This document shows positions 1 through 8,261 of a stretch of 38,364 nt of DNA, piece after piece; position 1 is the stretch's first letter; every line of letters begins with the position of its first letter. The stretch comes from Sphingomonas sanguinis NBRC 13937. Its GTDB lineage: Bacteria; Pseudomonadota; Alphaproteobacteria; Sphingomonadales; Sphingomonadaceae. The notes under the pieces were generated by a model. The model ran no database searches. It was not told the DNA's origin and saw nothing but the letters and a program-made list of their open reading frames with translations. Both the position numbers and the translations under genes were made by a program. The DNA lies in NCBI RefSeq assembly GCF_001591005.1, contig NZ_BCTY01000036.1, forward strand, positions 1 to 38,364. The letters are read 5' to 3'.

Positions 1-37
1 GGGGGGGTGTAACCGTCCGAAAGGGAACGGATCGCCG

Positions 38-98
38 GCGGCGACCCCCCTCCGTCACGGCTTCGCCGCGACACCTCCCCTTGCAGGGGAGGACAAGA
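38..98. repeat. REP-like intergenic palindromic repeat
   Basis: This short GC-rich element lies just downstream of gspH. It contains two small hairpins: CACGGCTTCGCCGCG, and CCTCCCCTTGCAGGGGAGG. Units of this composition are common between genes in sphingomonad chromosomes (general knowledge, not searched here). It could also act as a processing or termination signal after gspH, but there is no T-run that would make it a clear intrinsic terminator. Confidence 0.6.
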
Positions 99-105
99 CG
101 ATGCC

Positions 106-627
106 TCACCCATCGACGCGCACCGAACCATCCGCGCCGATCCGCACGATGCTGCTCGCCCGGTCGCGCGTCAGGCGGAGTTCGAGCGGGCGGTCGGCCA
201 GCCCGGTCACGTCGAAGGTCACGCGCACCCGCCCGCTGGCGTCGGGAATGCCCGCCTGCGTACCGTCTTCCCATTGGGCCACGCGCAAGGGCTTCGCGGT
301 CATCGGGGTCCACGCACCATCGGCCCGCCGGTCGAAGCCATAGCCGCCGCGCGTCACCCAGATACTGACCGGCGACGCCTCGACCACCGCCACGTCATGC
401 GCGGCGCGGACACGGGCGGCGAATTTCAGCGCTTCGTCGGTTACCCGACCCCGCCGGTCGGGCAGCGACAGCACCGCCACGGCGGAGGCCAGGCCGATGA
501 CGGTGATGACGATCATCAGTTCGACGAGGGTAAAGCCCCGCTCCGCCCGCACGGCGGCCGGGATCAGCCGATCAGGCAGGCCCCGCCCGCCGCCGCTCCC
601 GGCATCCAGGCGGGGCCGTGCGCTCAC
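106..627 (-). CDS. gspH: T2SS minor pseudopilin GspH
   Basis: This is a minor pseudopilin of the type II secretion system; it joins the periplasmic pseudopilus that pushes folded substrates through the GspD secretin. The prepilin signature is clear: ERGFTLVELMIVITVIGL at about residues 29-46, with cleavage expected between Gly and Phe and the conserved Glu at +5. A hydrophobic helix follows, then a globular beta-rich domain. The 173-residue length fits GspH. The GTG start overlaps the gspG stop (GTGA), suggesting translational coupling. It gives a long 31-residue leader, so an internal GTG near 552 is an alternative start. GspH is separated from GspI/J by its position after gspG and its length. 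Confidence 0.85.
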   Translation of the reverse strand: MSARPRLDAGSGGGRGLPDRLIPAAVRAERGFTLVELMIVITVIGLASAVAVLSLPDRRGRVTDEALKFAARVRAAHDVAVVEASPVSIWVTRGGYGFDRRADGAWTPMTAKPLRVAQWEDGTQAGIPDASGRVRVTFDVTGLADRPLELRLTRDRASSIVRIGADGSVRVDG

Positions 628-1079
628 TTATCCCAATTGCCGATATCGGCGTTGATCCCCTCGCCGCCTTCCTTGCCGTCGGCGCCGTAGGTCCAGACAT
701 CGGCCTCGCCATGCTGGCCGGGCGCAGCATAGAGATAGGGGCGGCCCCAGGGATCGTCGGGCAGCTTCTTGAGGTAACCACCCTTTTGATAGCGCGACGG
801 ATCGGCCAGCCCGGCGGGCATCGACACCAGCGCCTGCAACCCCTGCGAGGTCGTCGGGAAGGTCAGGTTCTGGAGCTTGTACATCTCCAGCCCGGTTTCG
901 ATGTTCGCGATATCGGCCTTGGCCTTCTGGATCTTCGCCGTATCGCCCGAGGGCAGGACGTTCAGCGCGACGATCGTCGCCAGCAGGCCGATGATGACGA
1001 TGACGACCATGAGCTCGACGAGCGTGAAGCCATTGGCCGGGCGCTTGCGGCGAGGCCGCCGGTGGGTGGGGGTACGCAT
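624..1079 (-). CDS. gspG: T2SS major pseudopilin GspG
   Basis: This is the major pseudopilin, the main subunit of the T2SS pseudopilus in the inner membrane and periplasm. After a short basic leader (RRPRRKRPAN) comes the type IV prepilin motif GFTLVELMVVIVIIGLLAT. The globular part has the GspG hallmarks LQNLTFPTTSQGLQALV, GYLKKLPDDPWGRPY and a C-terminal acidic, Gly-rich calcium-binding loop (YGADGKEGGEGINADIGNWDK region). The length of 151 residues is typical. Two in-frame ATGs are possible. I chose 1079 because GAGAGG lies 8 nt upstream of it, whereas the ATG at 1085 is only 2 nt from that site. The gene follows gspF by 17 nt. Confidence 0.95.
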   Translation of the reverse strand: MRTPTHRRPRRKRPANGFTLVELMVVIVIIGLLATIVALNVLPSGDTAKIQKAKADIANIETGLEMYKLQNLTFPTTSQGLQALVSMPAGLADPSRYQKGGYLKKLPDDPWGRPYLYAAPGQHGEADVWTYGADGKEGGEGINADIGNWDK

Positions 1080-1096
1080 CAACATGTCCTCTCGAC

Positions 1097-2320
1097 TTAT
1101 TGTCCCGCCAGCGTGTTGAGCTGGAGGATCGGCAGCAGGATGGATAGCACGATCGTCGCGACCACGCCGCCCATCACGACGATGATCGCGGGCTCCAGCA
1201 GCGACAGGGCGGTGGCGGTGAAGCGGTCGAACTCGCGCTCCAGATAATCGGCGGCGCGCTCCAGCATTTCGTCCAGCCGCCCCGCCGCCTCGCCGCTGGC
1301 CGCCAGATAGGTGAGCAGCGGGGGGAACACCCCCGCCCGCCGCATCGCCGCCGACAGGCTGCCGCCGCCCCGGATCGCATCGACGATGGCATCGGAGGCC
1401 ACGCGCAATCGGCGGTTGTGAATCGTCCCGGCGGTCAGCGTCAGCCCCTCGAGCAGCGGCAAGCGACTGGCGACCATCGTCCCCAGCGTGCGCGCCATCC
1501 GTGCGGCGTGCAGATCGCGCAGCAACCGGCCCAGCAGCGGCAGCTTGAGCAACCAGGTATCGAAGGACAGCCGGATCGCGGGCACCTTCAGCGCACGCCA
1601 GAAGCCGACGCCGCCGATGATGACGATCCCCGCCATCAGCCACCACCAGCCGACCAGCAGGTCCGACACGGTGATGACCATGCGCGTCAGAAAGGGCAGC
1701 TCCTGCCCGACCGTATCGAACTGTTCGACCACCTGCGGCACGACGAACATCATCAGCGCGGTTACCACTCCCATCGCCACCACCGCCAGGATCGTCGGAT
1801 AGGCGAGCGCGGTGATCAGCTTGCCGCGAATCTCCGCCTGCCGTTCAAGCAGCGCGGCGAGCCGTTCGAGGATGGTAGGCAACGTCCCCGAACTCTCGCC
1901 CGCCGCGACCATCGCGCGGTAGAGCGGGGGGAAACTCTTGGGCTCGCGCGCCATCGCATCGGCCAGGCGACGACCTTCGGTGACGCCCTGATGCACCGTC
2001 GCGACGATGGCGCGCACCCGCTCCTGCTCGGTCTGGCGGGTGATGGTGCGGAGGGACTCCTCCAGCGGCGAAACGCGGTTGAGCGTGGCGAGCTGGCGGG
2101 TGAACAAGGTCAGCTGCTTCACCGACATGCGCGCGCGGCCGAGCTTCAGCCCGAAGAGCGGCCGCCGCTCGGCGGTATCGCCGCTGCCCGGCTTGACCGA
2201 AACGACATACAGCCGCTGCTTCTCCAGCGCGGCGCGTGCAGCATCGCCGGTCTCGGCCGGGATGAAGCCGCGCTTCTCCGCGCCCTTGGTATCGATGGCG
2301 ACATAGTCGAACCCGGCCAT
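1097..2320 (-). CDS. gspF: T2SS inner-membrane platform protein GspF
   Basis: This is the polytopic inner-membrane core of the T2SS, thought to couple the GspE ATPase to pseudopilus assembly. It has two tandem T2SSF domains (about residues 70-195 and 270-395). Three membrane segments are visible near residues 168-195, 222-243 and 375-397. Family motifs include FTRQLATL, PLYRAMVAAGE and the second-domain counterpart FPPLLTYLAASGEAAG. The length of 407 residues is standard. It starts MAGFDYVAID, as most GspF proteins do. The gene is separated from gspE by 381 bp of repeat sequence, which is unusual within a gsp operon. Confidence 0.95.
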   Translation of the reverse strand: MAGFDYVAIDTKGAEKRGFIPAETGDAARAALEKQRLYVVSVKPGSGDTAERRPLFGLKLGRARMSVKQLTLFTRQLATLNRVSPLEESLRTITRQTEQERVRAIVATVHQGVTEGRRLADAMAREPKSFPPLYRAMVAAGESSGTLPTILERLAALLERQAEIRGKLITALAYPTILAVVAMGVVTALMMFVVPQVVEQFDTVGQELPFLTRMVITVSDLLVGWWWLMAGIVIIGGVGFWRALKVPAIRLSFDTWLLKLPLLGRLLRDLHAARMARTLGTMVASRLPLLEGLTLTAGTIHNRRLRVASDAIVDAIRGGGSLSAAMRRAGVFPPLLTYLAASGEAAGRLDEMLERAADYLEREFDRFTATALSLLEPAIIVVMGGVVATIVLSILLPILQLNTLAGQ

Positions 2321-2701
2321 GTCAGTGCCTTACCTCATCAACGGACCCCACCCCGGCGGAGGCCGGGGTCCAGTCGCGGTGACAGTCCGGACGCAATGTT
2401 TCAGATAGAAATCTTATCTCACGCGAAGCCGCGAAGCCGCGAAGAAGGGCATGTTCGCGCAGAGGCGCGGAGGGCGCAGAGAAGTCTCGTGCGCGGCAGC
2501 GCACAGCTTTTCCGATAGGCCGAGATAGGAAGGCCGCTTGCGCGGAGGGGACAGTCTCTCTGCGTTCTCTGCGCCTCTGCGCGAACCCAATCTCTCTTCG
2601 CGGCTTCGCGGCTTCGCGTGAACTTGAATTCACGGCGCACAGCAACCGGACCCCGGCCTTCGCCGGGGTGGCGGCTGAAGATGGGGCGACAGCCACCTCC
2701 C
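2321..2701. repeat. Foldback repeat element between gspE and gspF
   Basis: This 381-bp gap in the gsp operon holds no convincing gene. Its centre is a large inverted repeat. A perfect 27-bp arm at 2419-2445 is complementary to 2595-2621. A second arm at 2453-2482 pairs with 2557-2586 (27 of 30 bases). A small GTGCGC/GCGCAC hairpin lies in the core at 2489-2504. REP-like hairpins flank it on both sides: GGACCCC/GGGGTCC at 2343-2371, and CCCCGGCCTTCGCCGGGG at about 2651-2668. The whole can fold into a stem of about 200 nt. It looks like a non-autonomous miniature element inserted beside existing REP units. Confidence 0.8.
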
Positions 2702-4315
2702 TCACCCCGCGTCGGAATCGCGGCGGGATACGCGGATGGCTTCTTCCGCCGTGGTCACGCCGTCCAGCACCAGCGTCCGCGCCGCCGCCGCCAGCGGCTG
2801 TTGCTTGGCAAAGGCGTGGGCGGCGATCGCCTGTTCGTCGCCACCGTCATTGATCAGCCGCCGGATCGTGTCATCGACGCGGACGGCCTCATACACCCCG
2901 GTCCGGCCCTTATAACCGGTGCCGTTGCACTGCGGACAGCCGACGGCTTCGTACACGATCGCCTTGTTCTCGATACCGAGCAGCGGCGCGACGGTATGCT
3001 TGGCCTTGACCGGCCGCTTGCACGCCGGGCACAGCCGCCGCACCAGCCGCTGCGCGATGACGGCGCGCAGCGTCGAGGCGAGCAGGAACGGCTCGACCTT
3101 CATGTCGCGCATCCGGGTGATCGCGCCGACCGCATCGTTGGTGTGCACGGTCGACAGCACGAGGTGCCCGGTCAGCGAGGCCTGCACGGCGATCTCGGCC
3201 GTCTCACGGTCGCGGATTTCGCCGACCATCACCACGTCCGGGTCCTGGCGCAAGATCGCGCGCAGGCCCGCCGCGAAGGTCAGGCCGACCTTGGCATTGA
3301 CCTGGGTCTGCCCCACCCCCTCCACGGCATATTCGACCGGGTCCTCGACGGTCAGGATGTTGCGGCTGCCATCGTTGAGCAGGCGCAGCGCGGCGTACAG
3401 GCTGGTCGTCTTGCCCGATCCGGTCGGCCCGGTGACCAGGATGATGCCATTGGGTTCGCTCAGCGCCTCGCGTAGCAGCGCGTACATCGCCGGGTTCATG
3501 CCCAGCGCGTCGAGATCGATGCCCGCATTCTCCTTGTCGAGGATACGCAGCACCACGCGCTCGCCCGCACGGCTCGGCAGGGTCGAGACACGCACGTCGA
3601 GCAGCTTGCCGCCCAAAGTCAGCGCCATGCGCCCATCCTGCGGCACACGCCGCTCGGCGATGTCGAGCCGCGCCATGACCTTGATGCGGCTGACCACCAC
3701 GGGGGCGACATGCGGCGGCATCCTGAGCGTCTCGCGCAGCACGCCGTCGATGCGCATGCGGACGACGAGGCCGGTCTCGTACGGCTCGATATGGATGTCC
3801 GACACGCCATTGCGTGCGGCATCGGCGATGATGCCATTGATCAGGCGGATGGCGGGTGCATCGTCGGCGGTGTCGAGCAAATCCTCGGCGGTCGGAATGC
3901 CGTCCGCCAGCATGTCCAGCTCGTCGCCCATGCCCACCGCCGCGATCGCGGTCGCCTGTCCGTCCATCGCATAGGCGTCGGACAACAGCCGGTCGAAGGC
4001 GGGGGCCTCGACCCGCGTGATGGCGAAGGGGCGGCCGATATGGCGGCGTAGCTCGATCAGCGCGCGCGGGTCGGCGCCTTCGCGAAGGGCAATGGTCAGC
4101 GGGTCGGCGGTATGCACGACCGTGCCGAACTTGCGCGCGAAGGCGTAGGGGATGGTCAGGGGAGCGACCAGTTCCAGCGTTTCGGGCACATCATTGACGG
4201 TTGGTAGCGGGAGGGCGGTGTGCCCCCCCCCATCCCCTCCCGCTGGCGGGAGGGGCGTGCCCAGCGGGAGGGGTACGGTGTCGCCGGTAGGGAGGGGTTG
4301 TAGGTCTTCAGTCAC
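2702..4315 (-). CDS. gspE: T2SS ATPase GspE
   Basis: This is the cytoplasmic hexameric ATPase that drives pseudopilus assembly. The order of elements is: N-terminal GspE/PilB N1-type domain (about residues 45-150), Walker A GPTGSGKTT near residue 297, Asp box and Walker B VVMVGEIRD near residue 360, and HTNDA. A zinc-binding tetracysteine follows: CPAC near residue 427 and CPQC near 457. The start is GTG and overlaps the end of gspD by 8 nt. The first 40 residues are Pro/Gly/Leu-rich and are encoded by a REP-like palindrome. They may be non-native, and an internal GTG at about residue 43 (VPETLEL) is a possible alternative start. The 537-residue total is slightly long for the family. Confidence 0.95.
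   Translation of the reverse strand: MTEDLQPLPTGDTVPLPLGTPLPPAGGDGGGHTALPLPTVNDVPETLELVAPLTIPYAFARKFGTVVHTADPLTIALREGADPRALIELRRHIGRPFAITRVEAPAFDRLLSDAYAMDGQATAIAAVGMGDELDMLADGIPTAEDLLDTADDAPAIRLINGIIADAARNGVSDIHIEPYETGLVVRMRIDGVLRETLRMPPHVAPVVVSRIKVMARLDIAERRVPQDGRMALTLGGKLLDVRVSTLPSRAGERVVLRILDKENAGIDLDALGMNPAMYALLREALSEPNGIILVTGPTGSGKTTSLYAALRLLNDGSRNILTVEDPVEYAVEGVGQTQVNAKVGLTFAAGLRAILRQDPDVVMVGEIRDRETAEIAVQASLTGHLVLSTVHTNDAVGAITRMRDMKVEPFLLASTLRAVIAQRLVRRLCPACKRPVKAKHTVAPLLGIENKAIVYEAVGCPQCNGTGYKGRTGVYEAVRVDDTIRRLINDGGDEQAIAAHAFAKQQPLAAAARTLVLDGVTTAEEAIRVSRRDSDAG
4234..4275. repeat. REP-like palindrome inside the 5' end of gspE
   Basis: CCCCTCCCGC and GCGGGAGGGG form 10-bp arms around a TG loop at 4234-4255. 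A further partial copy (CCAGCGGGAGGGG) follows. The element is read in frame as the Pro/Gly-rich segment PLPPAGGDGGG of GspE. It has the composition of the intergenic palindromes elsewhere in the window. Confidence 0.65.
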
Positions 4316-6530
4316 GGCGCTTGATCGGCTGGACCGGCTTGGCGACGGGCACCGCGATGCGCGGGTCCTCGATATTGCCGGGCATCGGCGCGTGCGGGAT
4401 CGGCGGCGCGGCGTTCATATAGTCGCGGACCAGTTCGTCGATCGACGGCTCGACGCCGGGCTGGGCATAGCCCTGAAGCTGGCGGAGATAGCCGTAGCGC
4501 TGCTCGGTCACGCGGCGGCTGTCTTCCGGCGTGCGCAGGATGGTCGGGCGGATGAAGACCATCAGATTGGTCTTCGACCGGCTGCGCGCCTTGGAGCGGA
4601 ACAGTGCGCCCAGCCCCGGAATGTCGCCGAGCAGCGGAATCTTCTCGATGGTGCGCCGTTCGTTGTCGTCGAGCAGACCGCCGATGACGGTGATCTGGCC
4701 GTCATCGGGGGTGAAGACATTCTCGAACGCGCGCTTGTTCAGGATCAGCTCGCTATTGTTGCTCGACACGGGTCCCGCGATCGAGCTGACCTCCAAGCGG
4801 ACATAGAGCTTCAGCGAGCCGCCCGCATTGACCTGCGGCTTCACGTCCAGCTGGATGCCGACATTCTGGCGCTGCACGGTGCGGAAGGCATTGTCGAAAT
4901 TGTTCGACAATGCCTGGCCGGTCGTCACCGGAATTTCCTGGCCGACCAGGCTGTGCGCCTGCTGATTGTCCAGCGTGATGATGTGCGGGACCTGAAGCAG
5001 GTTCGAGGTCGTGTCGCTCTTCACCGCGTTGATGATCGCGCCGAACACCGTGTCGCCGATCTGCCCGCCCCAACCGGCAAAGCCGCCGGTGGTGCCCAGG
5101 ATCGACTGCACCGCCGATTGGGTCAGCTGGTTATAGGCCTGGTTGGGGACGTTGGTTTCGGTGCGCGTCCCGTCCGGTGCGACGACGACGGTCCGGTTGC
5201 CGCCCAGCGTCTGCGCACCGACCGCGCCCGCGATCTGCAGGATGTTCGGCGCGGTGTTGCCATAGGTCGACGCCGCGAACGCGCCGCCCGAGAGACTCCC
5301 GAGCAGGAACTGCGCGCCCAGCCGCCGGGCGGTCTGGTCGGAAACCTCGGCGACGATCGCCTCGATCAGCACCTGTTCGCGGCGCACGTCGAGCTGGCGG
5401 ATGACCTCGCCGATCTGGCGTTGGATGTCGGCGGGCCCGGCGATGACGATGGCGTTCGCCCCGACGAAGCGGGTGACGACCGCCGCCGTCCGGCCGCCTT
5501 GCGTGCTGATCGCGGGCGGCTGGCCGTTCTGGCCACCGGCGCCCGGCGCGTTCGAGGACTGGGGCTGGGCGACCGGCTGGATACGCTGGGCGATCGAGGT
5601 GCCCGCCGCCGATCCCGCCTGGCTGTTGGTCTGGGTGAAGCTGCCACGCGACAGGGTGGTTTCCTGCACCGGATCGGGCGTCTGGCCGACCAGCTGCTGG
5701 AGCACGGGCAGAAGCTGCTCGGCATCGGCGTTTTCGAGGAAGACGACGCGGATCTCGGTGCCGCTCTTGGCCTTGTTGTCCAGGTCGATCGCGATCTGGG
5801 CGAAGCGCGCGACGCTCGACGGATCGCCGCGTAGCGCGATGGAATTCGAGCTGTCGATGGCGACCACCGACACGCCGGTGCCGCCGGGGGCCGCCCCGCC
5901 CTGCCCGGCGCCGCCACCGCCGCCCGCCAGCGTCTGGAGCGCGGTCGCGATCTCGCGCGCGCCCGCATTGCGCAGCGCGATGACGCGGGTCGAGGCATTG
6001 TCGGCGTCGATCCGACGCACCACCTCTCGAATACGGCGGATATTGTCGGCAAAGTCGACCACGACGAGCGTGTTGCCCGCGCGATTGGCGGTGACCGATC
6101 CTTGCGCGCTGACCAACGGGCGCACCGTCTCCAGCGCGCTGGGCGCGTCGATCGCGCGCAAGCGGATGATCTCGGTGACGTAGGCGTTGCGGTTCGCGCC
6201 CGCCGCGCCGATCCGGCTGGGCTGCGACGCGGCGTTGTCGACCGGCTGCACCCGGAACGCGCCGCCCGAGGTCGGCACCGCGACCAGTCCGTTGGAGCGC
6301 AGCGTCGACAGGAAAATCTCGAAATATTCGGACTTGGACAGCGGCCGGTCGGTCACCACCGTCACCTTGCCGTTGACCCGGTTGTCGATGATGAAGGTGC
6401 GCCCCGTCACCTTCGCGGCATCGGCGATGAAGGCGCGGATATCGGCGTCGCGGACGTTGAGCGTGGTCTGGGCGTGCACGCCTGCGGCCAAAGCCAGCGC
6501 CAGAACCGAACCGAGGACAAGCTTCTTCAT
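4308..6530 (-). CDS. gspD: T2SS outer-membrane secretin GspD
   Basis: This is the secretin that forms the gated outer-membrane channel of the T2SS. The signal peptide MKKLVLGSVLALALAAGVHA is followed by Q. Next come the N0 domain (about 22-95) and the N1-N3 repeats (about 110-400). N3 holds a long Gln/Gly/Ser-rich insert near residues 290-345. The secretin core occupies about 430-690, with NLLQVPHIITLDNQQA, VGIQLDVKPQVN and the signature TVIGGLLDD...IPLLGDIPGLGALFR. The C-terminal tail of about 70 residues is Pro-rich and could be an S-domain-like pilotin site (inference). The length of 740 residues is normal. The start overlaps the gspC stop by ATGA. Confidence 0.96.
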   Translation of the reverse strand: MKKLVLGSVLALALAAGVHAQTTLNVRDADIRAFIADAAKVTGRTFIIDNRVNGKVTVVTDRPLSKSEYFEIFLSTLRSNGLVAVPTSGGAFRVQPVDNAASQPSRIGAAGANRNAYVTEIIRLRAIDAPSALETVRPLVSAQGSVTANRAGNTLVVVDFADNIRRIREVVRRIDADNASTRVIALRNAGAREIATALQTLAGGGGGAGQGGAAPGGTGVSVVAIDSSNSIALRGDPSSVARFAQIAIDLDNKAKSGTEIRVVFLENADAEQLLPVLQQLVGQTPDPVQETTLSRGSFTQTNSQAGSAAGTSIAQRIQPVAQPQSSNAPGAGGQNGQPPAISTQGGRTAAVVTRFVGANAIVIAGPADIQRQIGEVIRQLDVRREQVLIEAIVAEVSDQTARRLGAQFLLGSLSGGAFAASTYGNTAPNILQIAGAVGAQTLGGNRTVVVAPDGTRTETNVPNQAYNQLTQSAVQSILGTTGGFAGWGGQIGDTVFGAIINAVKSDTTSNLLQVPHIITLDNQQAHSLVGQEIPVTTGQALSNNFDNAFRTVQRQNVGIQLDVKPQVNAGGSLKLYVRLEVSSIAGPVSSNNSELILNKRAFENVFTPDDGQITVIGGLLDDNERRTIEKIPLLGDIPGLGALFRSKARSRSKTNLMVFIRPTILRTPEDSRRVTEQRYGYLRQLQGYAQPGVEPSIDELVRDYMNAAPPIPHAPMPGNIEDPRIAVPVAKPVQPIKRRD

Positions 6531-7369
6531 GGCCGTGGTGCCGCAATCTGAAGGGCAAGCGGCAGCGTCTGATCGCCCCGCTCGACCGTGATGGAAAGAG
6601 AACCGCCCTGTGCGAAATCCGCCGCCAGACGGTCAAGATCGCCCGGGCCCGTCACCGGACGGCCGCCGAGCGCGGTGACGATATCGCCCTCGCGCAGCCC
6701 CGCCGCCCGAAACGCCGCGCCCGAACCCTGCGGTCCGACGACCAGGCCGGAGACACGCCCACCGTCGAGCCGGGGGATGAAGCCGATATCGGTGCGCAAC
6801 TGCGCGATGGGGACTCCCCCTTGCGGTGGCACCGATCCGGGCATCGCCGCGGGCTGACCGCCCTGTGCCGGAACTCCGGCGGGCGTGGGAGGGGCATCGG
6901 ACTGATCGAGATACAGGTCCTCGGTCGCGCCGCCGCGATCGATGGTGATATGGTCGAAGGCGACCGCCTTCAGCCGCACGCCGGGCTGGATTTCCTCCCC
7001 CATCGACACCGAGCGCTGGACCCCATCCGGCCCGGCCAGGATCGCCGAGCCGCGCCCCGACGCCTCGTCGATCCGCGTGCCGAACAGCGTGAGTTGCAGA
7101 TTGGTCACCGCGGCGGGTGCGCCCTGCTGTCCCTGCAAACGGAAAAAGGGATCGAACCCTTCGAGGATGGCGGCGGGCGATCCGGCGATGGCGGGAGCCA
7201 GCGGCCGCCACTCGCCCAGCGGCGAGACGGGCGTGACGATCACCCAAAGCAGCCGTGCGCCCTGAACGGCGAGGACCGCCATCAGCGCCAATTCGGCCAC
7301 CGAATAGACATTCACGACCGGCAGCCGTCGCAACCAGCGACGTCCGCGCGCGTCGAGCCTCAACCGCAT
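6527..7369 (-). CDS. gspC: T2SS inner-membrane protein GspC with PDZ domain
   Basis: GspC links the inner-membrane platform to the secretin. The order is: short basic cytoplasmic N-terminus, one membrane helix (about residues 19-45), periplasmic HR domain (about 75-145, with LTLFGTRI and SVSMGEEIQPGVRLKAVAFD), a Pro/Gly/Gln linker, and a PDZ domain (about 185-275, with GLREGDIVTALGGRPV). I chose ATG 7369 because GGGGTGGG lies 4-11 nt upstream. An in-frame TTG at 7429 would add 20 residues without support. It is the first gene of the gsp operon, 93 bp from a divergent oxygenase gene. Confidence 0.9.
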   Translation of the reverse strand: MRLRLDARGRRWLRRLPVVNVYSVAELALMAVLAVQGARLLWVIVTPVSPLGEWRPLAPAIAGSPAAILEGFDPFFRLQGQQGAPAAVTNLQLTLFGTRIDEASGRGSAILAGPDGVQRSVSMGEEIQPGVRLKAVAFDHITIDRGGATEDLYLDQSDAPPTPAGVPAQGGQPAAMPGSVPPQGGVPIAQLRTDIGFIPRLDGGRVSGLVVGPQGSGAAFRAAGLREGDIVTALGGRPVTGPGDLDRLAADFAQGGSLSITVERGDQTLPLALQIAAPRP

Positions 7370-7462
7370 GAAACCCACCCCGTCCGCATGTTCAGCGTCT
7401 AGGCATGGCATGTTACAGCCCTGCGTCAAAGCCCCGAAACATGGGTGTCATACAGGTTTCAC

Positions 7463-8146
7463 ATGGATATCGCGATGAACACCTTCCCCGACGACCCGCC
7501 GACTTTGGGCAATGGCCTTGATCCGACGCCGATCATCACTCGATTGAGTGCGACGCCCGGCGTGCAGCGACTGCCCAGCCCCAAGCTGACCCTGTTCGTA
7601 AAGCGCGACGTGCTGCCGCCCGAAATCTGCAGCGCGCTGATGACTCGGATCGATGCGGTCCGCCGCCCATCGACCATCGCCGATTCCAATGGCGATGCCG
7701 CCTATCGCACCAGCGAGACTGGCGACCTGCCCGCCGACGATCCGGCGGTGATCGAGACCGAACGCCGCATCGCGATGCTGACCGGCCTCTCCCCGGAATA
7801 TGGCGAGCCGATCCAAGGCCAACGCTACGCGGTCGGACAGGAGTTCAAGCAGCATACCGACTATTTCGAGCCCAAGGGGCTGGACTATCACCAATATTGC
7901 GCGCTGTCGGGCAACCGCACCTGGACGGTGATGCTGTACCTCAACACGCCCGAGGCGGGCGGCGCGACCCGGTTCAAGGTGGTGGACAAGCTGATCCAGC
8001 CCGAACTCGGCAAGATGGTGGCCTGGAGCAACCGCCGCGCGGACGGGTCGACCAATCCGGCCACCCTGCACCAGGCGATGAAGGTGCGGGCCGGAGTGAA
8101 ATATGTGATTACCAAATGGTATCGGGAACGCCCTTGGCAGGGGTGA
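7463..8146 (+). CDS. 2OG-Fe(II) dioxygenase, prolyl 4-hydroxylase type
   Basis: This is a predicted non-haem iron, 2-oxoglutarate-dependent oxygenase of the P4Hc family. The iron triad is visible as HTD (His131, Asp133) and a distal His203 in TLHQAMKV. The 2-oxoglutarate-binding Lys213 follows in the GVKYVITKW segment. The double-stranded beta-helix runs from about residue 100 to 225. The protein has no signal peptide, so it should act in the cytoplasm, on a protein or small molecule I cannot identify. I chose ATG 7463 (AGG 6 nt upstream); GTG 7445 and ATG 7475 are alternatives. It is divergent from gspC and convergent with the receptor gene. Confidence 0.8.
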   Translation: MDIAMNTFPDDPPTLGNGLDPTPIITRLSATPGVQRLPSPKLTLFVKRDVLPPEICSALMTRIDAVRRPSTIADSNGDAAYRTSETGDLPADDPAVIETERRIAMLTGLSPEYGEPIQGQRYAVGQEFKQHTDYFEPKGLDYHQYCALSGNRTWTVMLYLNTPEAGGATRFKVVDKLIQPELGKMVAWSNRRADGSTNPATLHQAMKVRAGVKYVITKWYRERPWQG

Positions 8147-8203
8147 CGAAACCGCAAATTTGCTCGGGCCAAGCGCTATCGACGTCCACGCCCCACACTG
8201 ATG

Positions 8204-8241
8204 GAAAAAGGCCGCCGCCCGGATCACCCGGACGACGGCCT
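8204..8241 (-). terminator. Intrinsic terminator of the TBDR/lipoprotein operon
   Basis: Read on the minus strand, GGCCGTCGTCCGG and CCGGGCGGCGGCC form a long stem (two G-T pairs) around a GTGAT loop, followed directly by TTTTT. It lies 20 nt beyond the TBDR stop codon. This is the clearest intrinsic terminator in the window. Confidence 0.85.
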
Positions 8242-8261
8242 GTCGCCAAGTTTGCAACGGA

